Source of the DNA: CAYNFR01 sp964616755
Lineage (GTDB): Bacteria; Bacteroidota; Bacteroidia; Chitinophagales; Saprospiraceae
Assembly: GCA_964616755.1 (NCBI GenBank)
Contig: CAZTSI010000012.1
Location: 10,337 to 74,336 of the forward strand
Length of the DNA: 64,000 bases
Reading direction: 5' to 3'
Position 1 is the stretch's first letter. Every line of letters begins with the position of its first letter. The notes beneath the pieces are model-generated. The model did not search any database, had not been told where the DNA came from, and saw only the letters and a list, made by a program, of their open reading frames with translations. Of this stretch, positions 34,544 to 43,413 are shown one piece after another. Made by a program: the position numbers and the translations under genes.

Positions 34544-36046
34544 TTAAATATTAGACGAGGTAATACGCATCTCAATTCTTCTGTTGGCTTGTCTGCCTTT
34601 ATCCGTATTATTATCAGCGACAGGACGATTTTGTCCATACCCTATCGCACTTAATTTCGATTGATTAACGCCTTTAGATACTATGTACTCCACTACGCTT
34701 TTCGCTCGTGCTTCGGATAATAGTTGATTAGAAGTATTTTCACCTGTATTATCCGTATGTCCTGATATTTCAATAGACACATCATAATCATTTAATATGT
34801 TGACCAGATTATCTAGTTCATATACCGATTGATCGTTTAAGGCTGCGCTGCCTGTTTCAAAAAATAGATTCTTCAAATTTATAGCAACCGAACTTGGATC
34901 GTCTTGAATGACAGCTGACTCAAAGTCCGTCAAAAGCTCCTTTGATCTCGCTTGAATTTCATAATCCAGTAATTTTCCAATAAACGGATCACTATCTGTA
35001 TTGCGAATATTTTGAACGTAGAAAGATGTTTGTTGATTAAACCAGTCATTATATTCATCTTCAGAAACAATTCTCACAACCCTTTTCATACTCCAATGAC
35101 CTATACCACATAACTCTGCACAAGCTAATTCATATTCAAACTGCTCCCAACGCTGAGGTCCAGTTGGATCAGCAGGATCAGCAGGTACTTGCCATTCGGG
35201 ATACTTGCTCAATTCTTCTCTATACTCTGCCGTTGTTTTTATAGGGGTAAAAATAAAATAAGTAGGCAGACCAGGAATGGCATCCATCTTGACCCTGAAA
35301 TGAGGCAAATAGAAGTTATGCAATACATCTCTTGCTGTTATTCGCACACGTATCTGTTTATTGACAGGTAAGACTAATTCCGACGCATGAAAATCATCAA
35401 TATTCTTGGTGTCCGTCCAATCTTGTCCGAGTGGGTTAGTTGCAAGATCAATGAGCCTAAAATTTCTTGTTCCCAACTGCTGGTCTTGTCCAGGATACCT
35501 TAAATCCCAAGCAAACTGATAACCTGTGGCTTCTACTTCGATAAATTCATCATCTGGCCCAACATCTGGCATTACATCATTCCAAACAATCAATCCTTGA
35601 GTTACAAGAACCATCATCACTACAAAAGGAATGCCGGTCCAGACCATCTCTAAAGTATTGTTGTGCGAAAGAAATACGCTCTTATTCCCTTTTCTTCGAC
35701 GATATTTGTACGCGAACCAAAACAGTGCAATGTGTGTAACAATAAACACAATCCCTGTAAAAAATAATGTCGTGTTAAACAATCCATCTATTTGTCCTCC
35801 ATGCTCAGATGCCGATTTGTGTGGCCCGTAGCCCAACATTACATCTTTATAATACCACGCAGAAAGAACACAGAACACCAAGAACACTACCATGAAAACC
35901 ACTAACCATATTCCCTGTGATTCATCGCTTCTATAGGCTGACTCTTCTTCGCCTCTTATTTCAGAAGCTAATTCAGAAACTTTTCCTATCTGTACGACTA
36001 TTATACCGATTAGAAGAATAATACCAATAATGATTAATCCTATCAT
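34544..36046 (-). CDS. Cytochrome c oxidase subunit II fused to an OmpA-type peptidoglycan-binding domain
   Basis: A 500-residue protein with an unusual layout. Residues 1-155 hold four hydrophobic segments (2-20, 46-66, 92-112, 136-155). Residues 168-330 are the periplasmic cupredoxin with a complete CuA site: H243, C309, E311, C313, H317 and M320. After a helical linker (331-385) residues 388-497 form an OmpA C-like domain (NLFFETGSAAL, ISGHTDNTGEN with D432, SEARAKSVVEY with R447, and a closing GRQANRRIEM) that carries the Asp and Arg used to bind diaminopimelate in peptidoglycan. The usual subunit II ends after the CuA domain or has a cytochrome c domain. The frame is uninterrupted, with no sign of an assembly join. 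This would tether the oxidase to the cell wall. Confidence 0.95.
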   Translation of the reverse strand: MIGLIIIGIILLIGIIVVQIGKVSELASEIRGEEESAYRSDESQGIWLVVFMVVFLVFCVLSAWYYKDVMLGYGPHKSASEHGGQIDGLFNTTLFFTGIVFIVTHIALFWFAYKYRRRKGNKSVFLSHNNTLEMVWTGIPFVVMMVLVTQGLIVWNDVMPDVGPDDEFIEVEATGYQFAWDLRYPGQDQQLGTRNFRLIDLATNPLGQDWTDTKNIDDFHASELVLPVNKQIRVRITARDVLHNFYLPHFRVKMDAIPGLPTYFIFTPIKTTAEYREELSKYPEWQVPADPADPTGPQRWEQFEYELACAELCGIGHWSMKRVVRIVSEDEYNDWFNQQTSFYVQNIRNTDSDPFIGKLLDYEIQARSKELLTDFESAVIQDDPSSVAINLKNLFFETGSAALNDQSVYELDNLVNILNDYDVSIEISGHTDNTGENTSNQLLSEARAKSVVEYIVSKGVNQSKLSAIGYGQNRPVADNNTDKGRQANRRIEMRITSSNI

Positions 36047-36058
36047 TTTATTTAATGT

Positions 36059-37354
36059 TTAAACATGATGATGTAAGCTCTCTGACAAGTAAGGATCGTT
36101 CTTAGGAATAAGACTTGCCTTGCTCAAAGCAGAGTAAAACACATACAAAAACAAACACAAAAACCCAATCATTGTTCCAATTTCAATTAATCCCGGTAGG
36201 CCAAATCCCGCTGCCATCGCATGTCCGGTATGATCACTTGTATGGGCAACATCGCTAACCGTATGGGCATGTTCAGCTGCACCATGATCCGCTGCATGAC
36301 CCAATAATTCATGTGCTGTATGAAGAGCACCTGGTTTAATCATCAAAAAGAAGTCTAACCAATGTCCTAAAAAGACAATACTCGCTGTGACAATCAATGA
36401 TCCCACTTTACGCTTGGTATCATTGCGCATTAAGATGAAAAATGGAACTAAGAAGTTGATGATCAAGTTGCCATAAAATAGCACAGGATAATCATTTTGA
36501 CGGGTGTTAAAGTACACTGTTTCTTCACCGTTGTTTGAATACCAGATAAGCATATATTGTGAAAACCATAAGTAAGTCCAAAAGATGCTAAAAGCAAATA
36601 AGAACTTACCCAAATCATGAAAGTGATCCTTGGCAAGGCTCTGATAATAACCCTTTGACTGAAGGTAAAGTAGAATCAATATTGTCATGGCAATCATCGA
36701 CACAAACAAGCTAGCTCCTGAATACCAAGCAAACAAGGTACTATACCAATGTGCATCGATTGACATTATCCACTGCCAAAACACCAAACAACTTGTAAAT
36801 CCAGCAATAGGGAGGAATCCTGCCGTCCACCATCTGCTAGTAATGTGGTGATGATAATCATCGGACGTTCCGTCATCTTCACTCAAACTAATTTTTCGCA
36901 ACTTTTGTGCAAAAAAATACCAAATCCCAATGATTACAATAGATACCATGTACCATGGAATATTTAAAAAACTAGATTTATGCTCCAGTATTTTGTCTGT
37001 TTTAACTGATTCAGCGTCTGCCCAATGATACATATGATGCCAGTGTAAGATTAGACCCAAGCCTATAATAGCCATAAGTCCAAGACCTACAAGAAGGAAC
37101 ATACTCATAGCCTCCCAAACACGTTTGAATTGAATATGCCAACCTGCCCAAGCGGTATTGCAGACCGCATAAAAGAAAATGGACATGAATCCTATGCCTG
37201 TAAAGAAGACCGAATTATGCAAAAAATTGGTCCAAAAGCGCATATGATGCGCTGTACTGTCAAAAAACCATGACAGAATTAAACACAGAAGTCCAATTGA
37301 CATGCCCGCTAGCAATAAAGTTCTTTGGCTGCTCGGTATGGTATATTTTGTCAT
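36059..37354 (-). CDS. actF: ACIII subunit ActF, quinone-binding membrane protein
   Basis: A 431-residue integral-membrane protein with about ten helices, the ActF subunit of alternative complex III (quinol:cytochrome c oxidoreductase). The FHNS-like NFLHNSVFFTGIGF start, YAVCNTAWAGWHIQFKRVWE and WQWIMSIDAHWYSTLFAWY are typical. A His-rich segment near residues 370-395 (HAADHGAAEHAHTVSD and following) may be a cytoplasmic or periplasmic loop. It lies between actE and coxB with gaps of 57 and 12 bases. It is homologous to ActC and helps bind menaquinol. Confidence 0.94.
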   Translation of the reverse strand: MTKYTIPSSQRTLLLAGMSIGLLCLILSWFFDSTAHHMRFWTNFLHNSVFFTGIGFMSIFFYAVCNTAWAGWHIQFKRVWEAMSMFLLVGLGLMAIIGLGLILHWHHMYHWADAESVKTDKILEHKSSFLNIPWYMVSIVIIGIWYFFAQKLRKISLSEDDGTSDDYHHHITSRWWTAGFLPIAGFTSCLVFWQWIMSIDAHWYSTLFAWYSGASLFVSMIAMTILILLYLQSKGYYQSLAKDHFHDLGKFLFAFSIFWTYLWFSQYMLIWYSNNGEETVYFNTRQNDYPVLFYGNLIINFLVPFFILMRNDTKRKVGSLIVTASIVFLGHWLDFFLMIKPGALHTAHELLGHAADHGAAEHAHTVSDVAHTSDHTGHAMAAGFGLPGLIEIGTMIGFLCLFLYVFYSALSKASLIPKNDPYLSESLHHHV

Positions 37355-37411
37355 TTTCTAAAAAATTCTCCTTTCTATTAATAAAAGATATGCTTTCAAG
37401 GTATCACAACC

Positions 37412-38200
37412 CTATTCACCTCTAGTTATAGCCGTCATTGAAGGGTCAGCATCAGTTTGATTTGATCCATTAGCCGGACGATCTATGGTATTTAAAGTGT
37501 TTACTAGTTGGTTATATTCCCTTTTCAATTCCTTTGCTTGAAGAGATCGCACATAATGAATTACTTGCCATCTTTCTTCAAATGAAAGTTTGTCGGCATA
37601 AGCGCCCATTTTGTTTTTACCGTGCATCAGCACATGATAATATCGTCCATTGCTCGCCTCAACGAACTCTGGCAACAAAAGATTCGCTGGCTGCACTGGG
37701 TACTTGCCACCATCATCACGAACTAAATATCCTGCTCCATCTCCTTTCTCACCGTGACAAATACCGCAATATATATTATACAGATCCTTAGCCCTGGCCA
37801 TTCCTTCATTGGTAATCGCATAAGGGTTGTCAACAATCTCTGTAGTGGCGCGAGCACGTTCTTCCTCAGAATCACCATAGTAGTATGGTACAGCCCCATT
37901 AGGTGTATGTGAGATACTAGAAGTTCCATTGGCATTTTCAATTGATCCGGCGTAGCCTCTAGCGATAGTGCCTGTTATAGGTTTACGGGGTTGAACTAAA
38001 GCATGATACTCATCTTTGGTGCCCCACCGGTTATTATAGTAATAGCTATAATAATTGGCTTCGTACGCCACTGAATGAGCCATGTCTGGCATGTATTCAC
38101 TGCCTGGATTATTCACCCCTGCTTTTTGACATGAAAGCATGAAGCTTATCACCAATACGAACAATGTTAATTTATAGCTTGAAAACGATACATTCTTCAT
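37412..38200 (-). CDS. actE: ACIII subunit ActE, monoheme cytochrome c lipoprotein
   Basis: A 262-residue periplasmic cytochrome. The N-terminus ends in the lipobox-like SFMLSC, so it should be lipid anchored. One c-type heme site CGICH lies about residue 143, with a distal Met in KNKMGAYADKL. The N-terminal 130 residues contain the conserved DMAHSVAYEAN and PVQPANLLLPEF type segments of ActE. It donates electrons from the ActAB core toward the oxidase. It follows actD by three bases. Confidence 0.93.
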   Translation of the reverse strand: MKNVSFSSYKLTLFVLVISFMLSCQKAGVNNPGSEYMPDMAHSVAYEANYYSYYYNNRWGTKDEYHALVQPRKPITGTIARGYAGSIENANGTSSISHTPNGAVPYYYGDSEEERARATTEIVDNPYAITNEGMARAKDLYNIYCGICHGEKGDGAGYLVRDDGGKYPVQPANLLLPEFVEASNGRYYHVLMHGKNKMGAYADKLSFEERWQVIHYVRSLQAKELKREYNQLVNTLNTIDRPANGSNQTDADPSMTAITRGE

Positions 38201-38203
38201 AGC

Positions 38204-38725
38204 TTAAATAGTCTTTTTATCAATAAGGCTTGCACCTGTGCGTGAGAGAAATGTTCTTGCTTCGTCTTCTGATACATTATGAGTGTCAAAAGCAATACAA
38301 AATTTGTCGTCCGAAATTCTATCATGAAGGATTGGATTTGTCACGCCCGGCCCTAGACCATTAATGACATAAAAAGTAACGGTCATACCTATGGCAGAAA
38401 AAAGGACAGTCAATTCAAACGTTATAGGAATAAAAGCTGGTACCGACCAATAGGGTTTACCACCAAAAATGATCGGCCAATCCTTTGTAAATATCCATGT
38501 CATTCCTAGAAAAGCCGTCAACGTTCCTATCAAACCGTATATAAAGCCGGCGATATGAAGACGCGACTCTTCTAGGCCTAGTAACGGATCCAATCCGTGC
38601 ACTGGAAAGGGCGTGTACACATCGTATATGTCGAGATGATCCTTGTTCGCTGCCTTAACAGCAGACATCATATCCGTCTCATCATCATACAATCCAAAAA
38701 CCAACTCTTTGTTAAACTTATTCAT
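38204..38725 (-). CDS. actD: ACIII subunit ActD (DUF3341)
   Basis: A 173-residue DUF3341-family protein with two membrane helices (about 57-78 and 102-125), a FGLYDDETDMMSAVKA N-terminal cytoplasmic domain with ferredoxin-like fold and a conserved DPLLGLEESRL. It is the small membrane subunit of ACIII, with no cofactor. It lies seven bases after actC. Confidence 0.93.
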   Translation of the reverse strand: MNKFNKELVFGLYDDETDMMSAVKAANKDHLDIYDVYTPFPVHGLDPLLGLEESRLHIAGFIYGLIGTLTAFLGMTWIFTKDWPIIFGGKPYWSVPAFIPITFELTVLFSAIGMTVTFYVINGLGPGVTNPILHDRISDDKFCIAFDTHNVSEDEARTFLSRTGASLIDKKTI

Positions 38726-38731
38726 AACAAA

Positions 38732-40195
38732 TTAATGTGTGTGTTCTTCTTGGTGAGCAATCTTATAGGCAACTCCTTTTGCATCTGCATCTTGGTAATC
38801 TTTCATCACTTCTGTGTGATGTTTCTTATTCTTACCAAAATACTGATCACCTGATGATTTTAGAATTGCTTTAATCTCGGCAATAGCCACAACCGGTGCA
38901 ACGCGCGTAAATAGCAAATAGAGTGTAAAAAACAATCCAAACGTACCTACATATATGCCAATCTCTACCCATGTCGGCACATAATAAGACCAACTTGAAG
39001 GCAAGTAATCACGTGCAAGTGTGGTGGCAATAATGACAAAGCGCTCAAACCACATTCCGATATTAACTACAATTGATAAGAAGAATGTCCACCAAAGACT
39101 CCTTCTAAACTTCTCTACCCAGAAAAACTGCGGTGAGATAACATTACAAAACATCATTCCAAAATAAGACCAGTAATATGGTCCCAATGCTCTATTGAAG
39201 AAAGCAAATTGCTCATATATATATCCCGAATACCAAGCTATGAATAGCTCTGTTAGATAAGCTACACCAACAATAGTACCTGTGACTAATATTACCTTGT
39301 TCATTGACTCTATATGTCCAATCGTAATGTATTCCTCTAGTTTGAGCACCTTACGAGTGATCAGCATTAAGGTCTGCACCATGGCGAATCCGGAAAATAC
39401 CGCTCCTGCAACAAAGTACGGTGGGAATATCGTGGTATGCCATCCTGGGATTACTGAGGTGGCGAAGTCAAAACTTACAATGGTATGTACAGAAAGAACC
39501 AACGGTGTAGACAGTCCAGCCAAAACTAATGAAAGAGCCTCCCATCGCTGCCAATGTTTTGCAGATCCCGTCCAACCAAATGATAAAAAGTTGTAAAATT
39601 TCTTTCGAAGACCCGAAGCTCTGTCTCTTACTGTGGCAAAGTCAGGTACAAGACCAGTGTACCAAAACAAAAGTGATACAGTAAAGTAAGTACTAATGGC
39701 AAAAACGTCCCAAAGAAGAGGGCTATTAAAGTTAGGCCATAATGACCCTCGAGTATTAGGGTAAGGAAAGATGAACATTGCCATCCAAATCCTGCCCATG
39801 TGTATCAATGGGAATAATCCGGCGCACATAACAGCAAAAATCGTCATGGCCTCCGCTGCTCTATTCACTCCAGTTCTCCATTTTTGCCGAAATAACAATA
39901 AAATGGCCGAAATAAGCGTACCCGCGTGACCTATACCAATCCACCAAACGAAGTTCGTAATATCCCAACCCCAGCCAATTGTTCGATTCAAATCCCAGGT
40001 TCCAATGCCATGCCAAATGGTCCAAAGGATACAAAAGACACCAAATAACAATACATGAACAGAGATTAAAAAGGCTATCCACCACTCTTTTGATGGAGTC
40101 TTCTCTGTTGGCCCAACTAAGTCATTAGTAATATCGTGATACGATTTATTACCGTGTACTAGTGGCTCTCTTAATGGACTTACTGTTGCACCCAT
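38732..40195 (-). CDS. actC: ACIII subunit ActC (NrfD/PsrC family)
   Basis: A 487-residue ten-helix NrfD-like membrane subunit. Family blocks include WTIWHGIGTWDLNRTIGWGW, VWWIGIGHAGTLISAILLLF and FPLIHMGRIWMAMFIFPYPN. It binds quinol and is the likely site of quinol oxidation in ACIII, passing electrons to the Fe-S centres of ActB. It follows actB by 22 bases. Confidence 0.95.
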   Translation of the reverse strand: MGATVSPLREPLVHGNKSYHDITNDLVGPTEKTPSKEWWIAFLISVHVLLFGVFCILWTIWHGIGTWDLNRTIGWGWDITNFVWWIGIGHAGTLISAILLLFRQKWRTGVNRAAEAMTIFAVMCAGLFPLIHMGRIWMAMFIFPYPNTRGSLWPNFNSPLLWDVFAISTYFTVSLLFWYTGLVPDFATVRDRASGLRKKFYNFLSFGWTGSAKHWQRWEALSLVLAGLSTPLVLSVHTIVSFDFATSVIPGWHTTIFPPYFVAGAVFSGFAMVQTLMLITRKVLKLEEYITIGHIESMNKVILVTGTIVGVAYLTELFIAWYSGYIYEQFAFFNRALGPYYWSYFGMMFCNVISPQFFWVEKFRRSLWWTFFLSIVVNIGMWFERFVIIATTLARDYLPSSWSYYVPTWVEIGIYVGTFGLFFTLYLLFTRVAPVVAIAEIKAILKSSGDQYFGKNKKHHTEVMKDYQDADAKGVAYKIAHQEEHTH

Positions 40196-40217
40196 ATTTT
40201 CTAGCTATCTATTTTTA

Positions 40218-43200
40218 TTAAGCTAATGATTCGTCTCTATTGGTCACCTTCATAGTGTATTGAACAGAAGAGCGTACGTTTATCTCCTCGAGAACAATCA
40301 TATTTAGCGGAGAATTAAATTTCTTCGCTAATACTCCTTCACTATTATTGCGATCACCAAAAGTTATCGCTCCTGTAGGACATGAAGTCTGGCACGCAGT
40401 CTTTACATCACTATCAAAAAGCTTTCTTCCTTCTGTCTTTGCCGTTAATTTACCTTCTTGAATACGTTGCACACAGAAACTACACTTCTCAATTACCCCT
40501 CTTACGCGCACTGTCACATCAGGATTTAATACCATTCTGGTTAAGTTTTCCGCCCCGTATGGTATTTCTTCCTCGTTCACTTTTACTTGATTAGCTGGAA
40601 AAATGTCCGCTGTGGTATAGTCTAACCAGTTAAATCTACGCACTTTATATGGGCAGTTATTCGCACAATATCTTGTGCCTATACATCGGTTGTAAGTCAT
40701 TTGATTAAGACCTTCCCCGCTATGGTTAGTGGCATTTACCGGACAAACATTCTCACATGGAGCATTATCACAATGTTGACACATCATTGGTTGGTAGACT
40801 ACATTAGGATTTTCTACATCGCCAAAATAATAACGGTCAATTCTTAACCATGCCATTTCTTGATGTCGTGCCACTTGCTTTTTTCCTACAACAGGTACAT
40901 TATTTTCAGCCATACACGCTACGGTACAAGCGCCGCACCCGGTACATGCATTTAAGTCGACGTGCATACCCCAATGATGACCTTGAGAATATAGTTCATC
41001 TGAAAACTTCTCGTAAGGATATAGCGTCTCTTTATTCAAGCTTTCGTGATGCTCCCTCTCGTGCTTTAGGTTTTCAATAGCCTCCCCTAGTACGTCTACA
41101 TTCGCTTTTCTGATAATCGTACGATCCGTCAATGCTCCTTGAAAACCAGAAAAGATATTACCATATCCCGGTGCCAGAGCGGCTTCATCTGCATTGAATG
41201 CCTGACCAGTTGATCTCTCTTCTGCCGTGACACCCATCGTATGGTGGTATTGCACAGAGCTATAATGTTTTTCTTTACCTTTTGATCTTGAAATAATAGC
41301 TTCAGTAGAATAATAGTGGACTCGACCACCAGACACAGTTAAACATGGATTAATATCAGATCCAACATTTCTGCCTGCATCGCCTACCACTGATCGTCCA
41401 TATCCTAATGCAAGACTAACGGTTCCAGGCATTTGTCCAAATTGTTGTACAACAGGTACTGTCACGGACTTACCCGCAATAGAAATTTCTACTAATTCCC
41501 CATCCGTCAAATTGTTCATTCCTTTGAACTTCCTTACACCATCAAAAGAAACAGGCACTGCTAGATAATTACCCCAAGTTGTCCTTGTCACAGGATCAGG
41601 CATTTCTTGAAGCCAAGGATTGTTGGCGAACTGCCCATTCCCAATGGTTATTGGTTCAAAAAAATTAATCTCAAGTTCAGTACTAGCTGGTGAAGTAATC
41701 GAACCAAGAGCCGAAGCTGTATCACCAACAAATTCAGGATTCACTTCAACAGGGGTATAATGATACACCCCGTCATGCAAAGCTTTATCCCAAAACGTCT
41801 GGAAAGACAAATAAGCATTTTGATTGGCAAAGGCGGTTTGACTCCATGTCTGCTTTACATAATCGCCATACGACTGTACGTCAGCTAAATTAATAGCTTC
41901 AGAATCACACCAAGCCAAAAGGCTCGTTTCCGCCTGCCTAGTATCAAATAATGGTGCAATAACAGGTTGGCTTAACGTCAACTCCCCTTTCTTTGCTTCT
42001 GCATCACCCCAACTTTCTAGCCCATGATGAACAGGTGCAACAATGGAACATAAGGCACCCGATTCGTCCATTTCGTAGCTGAGGGCTATTTTATTAGGAA
42101 CCCTTTCTAAGGCTTCTTTCAATCCATTGATAGCTGAATACTGATAGGTAGGATTAGCCTTATGGAAAATAACTGTTTGTACCTCACCGTTCTTGATGTC
42201 CTCTACAAGCTGCCCTAATTGAGCCTCATCACCTTGTCTCTGCATGCTGGCATCTGAAAAGGATATCGTACTGCCATAATTGCCGAGGAATGCATTGATT
42301 GCATTGACCAAAGTTTGTTCTGCCGGAATATTTGATCCAGAGACCACTAAAGATCGTCCTTTGGCTTGCTTTAATTGTGTTGCCAATGCCGAAAGCGACT
42401 GTTTAGCCTTATCGTTGAGGTCGGAACCGCCTGATCGGCCAGTCAACGCATTGTACAAATATGCAATACTCGCGCCTTGCTCAGATGGTTTTACTAAAAT
42501 CCGATGATCAGCATTTGATCCCGTCATGCTCATTCCTGCTTCTACCTGTACATGTCTATTCATGTCAAGATTCTTAACATCCTCTATTTTCCTGCGCTTA
42601 GCATACTGGTTTGAATATTCAATTGGTGAAATCCATGTACCTAAGAAATCGGCATTAAAACTAACAATGATATCCGCCTTATCGAAATGATAAGAAGGGA
42701 TGGCTCTTAGCCCAAAACTTGTCTCATTAGCTGCTAGTATCCCAGCAGATGACACAGGATCAAAGGTCACCATCTGTGTACTCGGGTACTTTTGCGTAAA
42801 ATCAGACATAACCCTCTTAGCAGATGGACTTAACACCGTATTGGTGATAATGCGAATACCTTTTGAGGCACTAAGAATAGATTTGACTGTTTTGTCAAGA
42901 ACTTCCCAAGACACTTTTTCGCCTTCTATTGTCGGGTATTTTAAACGATTTGTATCGTATAAACCTAAAACATAGGCTTGTGCTCTTGCCGAAGTTCCCC
43001 CTCTAGTGACTGCGGACAATTCGTTTCCTTCTATCTTAATGGGTCGACCTTCTCTCGTTTTAACAAGTATAGAGCAATAATCACCACCTTCATTATAAGA
43101 AGATGCATAATATGAAGCTACACCCGGTACGATAGCATCAGGCTTTACCACATATGGTATAGCTCTTTTTACTGGAATATCACAGCCTGCTGCAATGGCT

Positions 43201-43394
43201 GCAGCGCTAACACCAAAGCCCAACATCTTCAAAAAATCGCGCCGGTTACCATCAAGATGACCCAAGGCCCCCTCTTTGCTCAATGTCTGAGCCAATGATG
43301 GCTCTTGCATTTCTAATTGCGCATCGCGTATGAAGTCTTCATCATGAGTAAGATCCTTTTGACCTATCCAGATTCCTTCTATTTTAGTACTCAT
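40218..43394 (-). CDS. actB: ACIII subunit ActB, Tat-type Fe-S molybdopterin-oxidoreductase-like protein
   Basis: A fusion protein of 1058 residues. A Tat signal (NRRDFLKMLGFG) near residue 50-70 is followed by a large molybdopterin-oxidoreductase-like domain (to about 750) that in ACIII has no molybdenum cofactor, then a four-cluster ferredoxin domain: CTGCGACTVACMAEN, CQHCDNAPCENVCP, CIGTRYCANNCPYK, CSFCVQR and CQTSCPTGAI. I chose ATG 43394 because an earlier start overlaps actA and adds no signal. It receives electrons from quinol at ActC and passes them to the heme subunits. Confidence 0.96.
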   Translation of the reverse strand: MSTKIEGIWIGQKDLTHDEDFIRDAQLEMQEPSLAQTLSKEGALGHLDGNRRDFLKMLGFGVSAAAIAAGCDIPVKRAIPYVVKPDAIVPGVASYYASSYNEGGDYCSILVKTREGRPIKIEGNELSAVTRGGTSARAQAYVLGLYDTNRLKYPTIEGEKVSWEVLDKTVKSILSASKGIRIITNTVLSPSAKRVMSDFTQKYPSTQMVTFDPVSSAGILAANETSFGLRAIPSYHFDKADIIVSFNADFLGTWISPIEYSNQYAKRRKIEDVKNLDMNRHVQVEAGMSMTGSNADHRILVKPSEQGASIAYLYNALTGRSGGSDLNDKAKQSLSALATQLKQAKGRSLVVSGSNIPAEQTLVNAINAFLGNYGSTISFSDASMQRQGDEAQLGQLVEDIKNGEVQTVIFHKANPTYQYSAINGLKEALERVPNKIALSYEMDESGALCSIVAPVHHGLESWGDAEAKKGELTLSQPVIAPLFDTRQAETSLLAWCDSEAINLADVQSYGDYVKQTWSQTAFANQNAYLSFQTFWDKALHDGVYHYTPVEVNPEFVGDTASALGSITSPASTELEINFFEPITIGNGQFANNPWLQEMPDPVTRTTWGNYLAVPVSFDGVRKFKGMNNLTDGELVEISIAGKSVTVPVVQQFGQMPGTVSLALGYGRSVVGDAGRNVGSDINPCLTVSGGRVHYYSTEAIISRSKGKEKHYSSVQYHHTMGVTAEERSTGQAFNADEAALAPGYGNIFSGFQGALTDRTIIRKANVDVLGEAIENLKHEREHHESLNKETLYPYEKFSDELYSQGHHWGMHVDLNACTGCGACTVACMAENNVPVVGKKQVARHQEMAWLRIDRYYFGDVENPNVVYQPMMCQHCDNAPCENVCPVNATNHSGEGLNQMTYNRCIGTRYCANNCPYKVRRFNWLDYTTADIFPANQVKVNEEEIPYGAENLTRMVLNPDVTVRVRGVIEKCSFCVQRIQEGKLTAKTEGRKLFDSDVKTACQTSCPTGAITFGDRNNSEGVLAKKFNSPLNMIVLEEINVRSSVQYTMKVTNRDESLA

Positions 43395-43413
43395 ATAGCT
43401 CTTGCTATTTATA

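Noticed and set aside
34388..34544. Possibility that the OmpA domain is a separate gene joined to coxB
   Set aside because: The subunit II frame runs unbroken through linker and OmpA domain, and the next gene, ctaD, starts only 11 bases after the OmpA stop.
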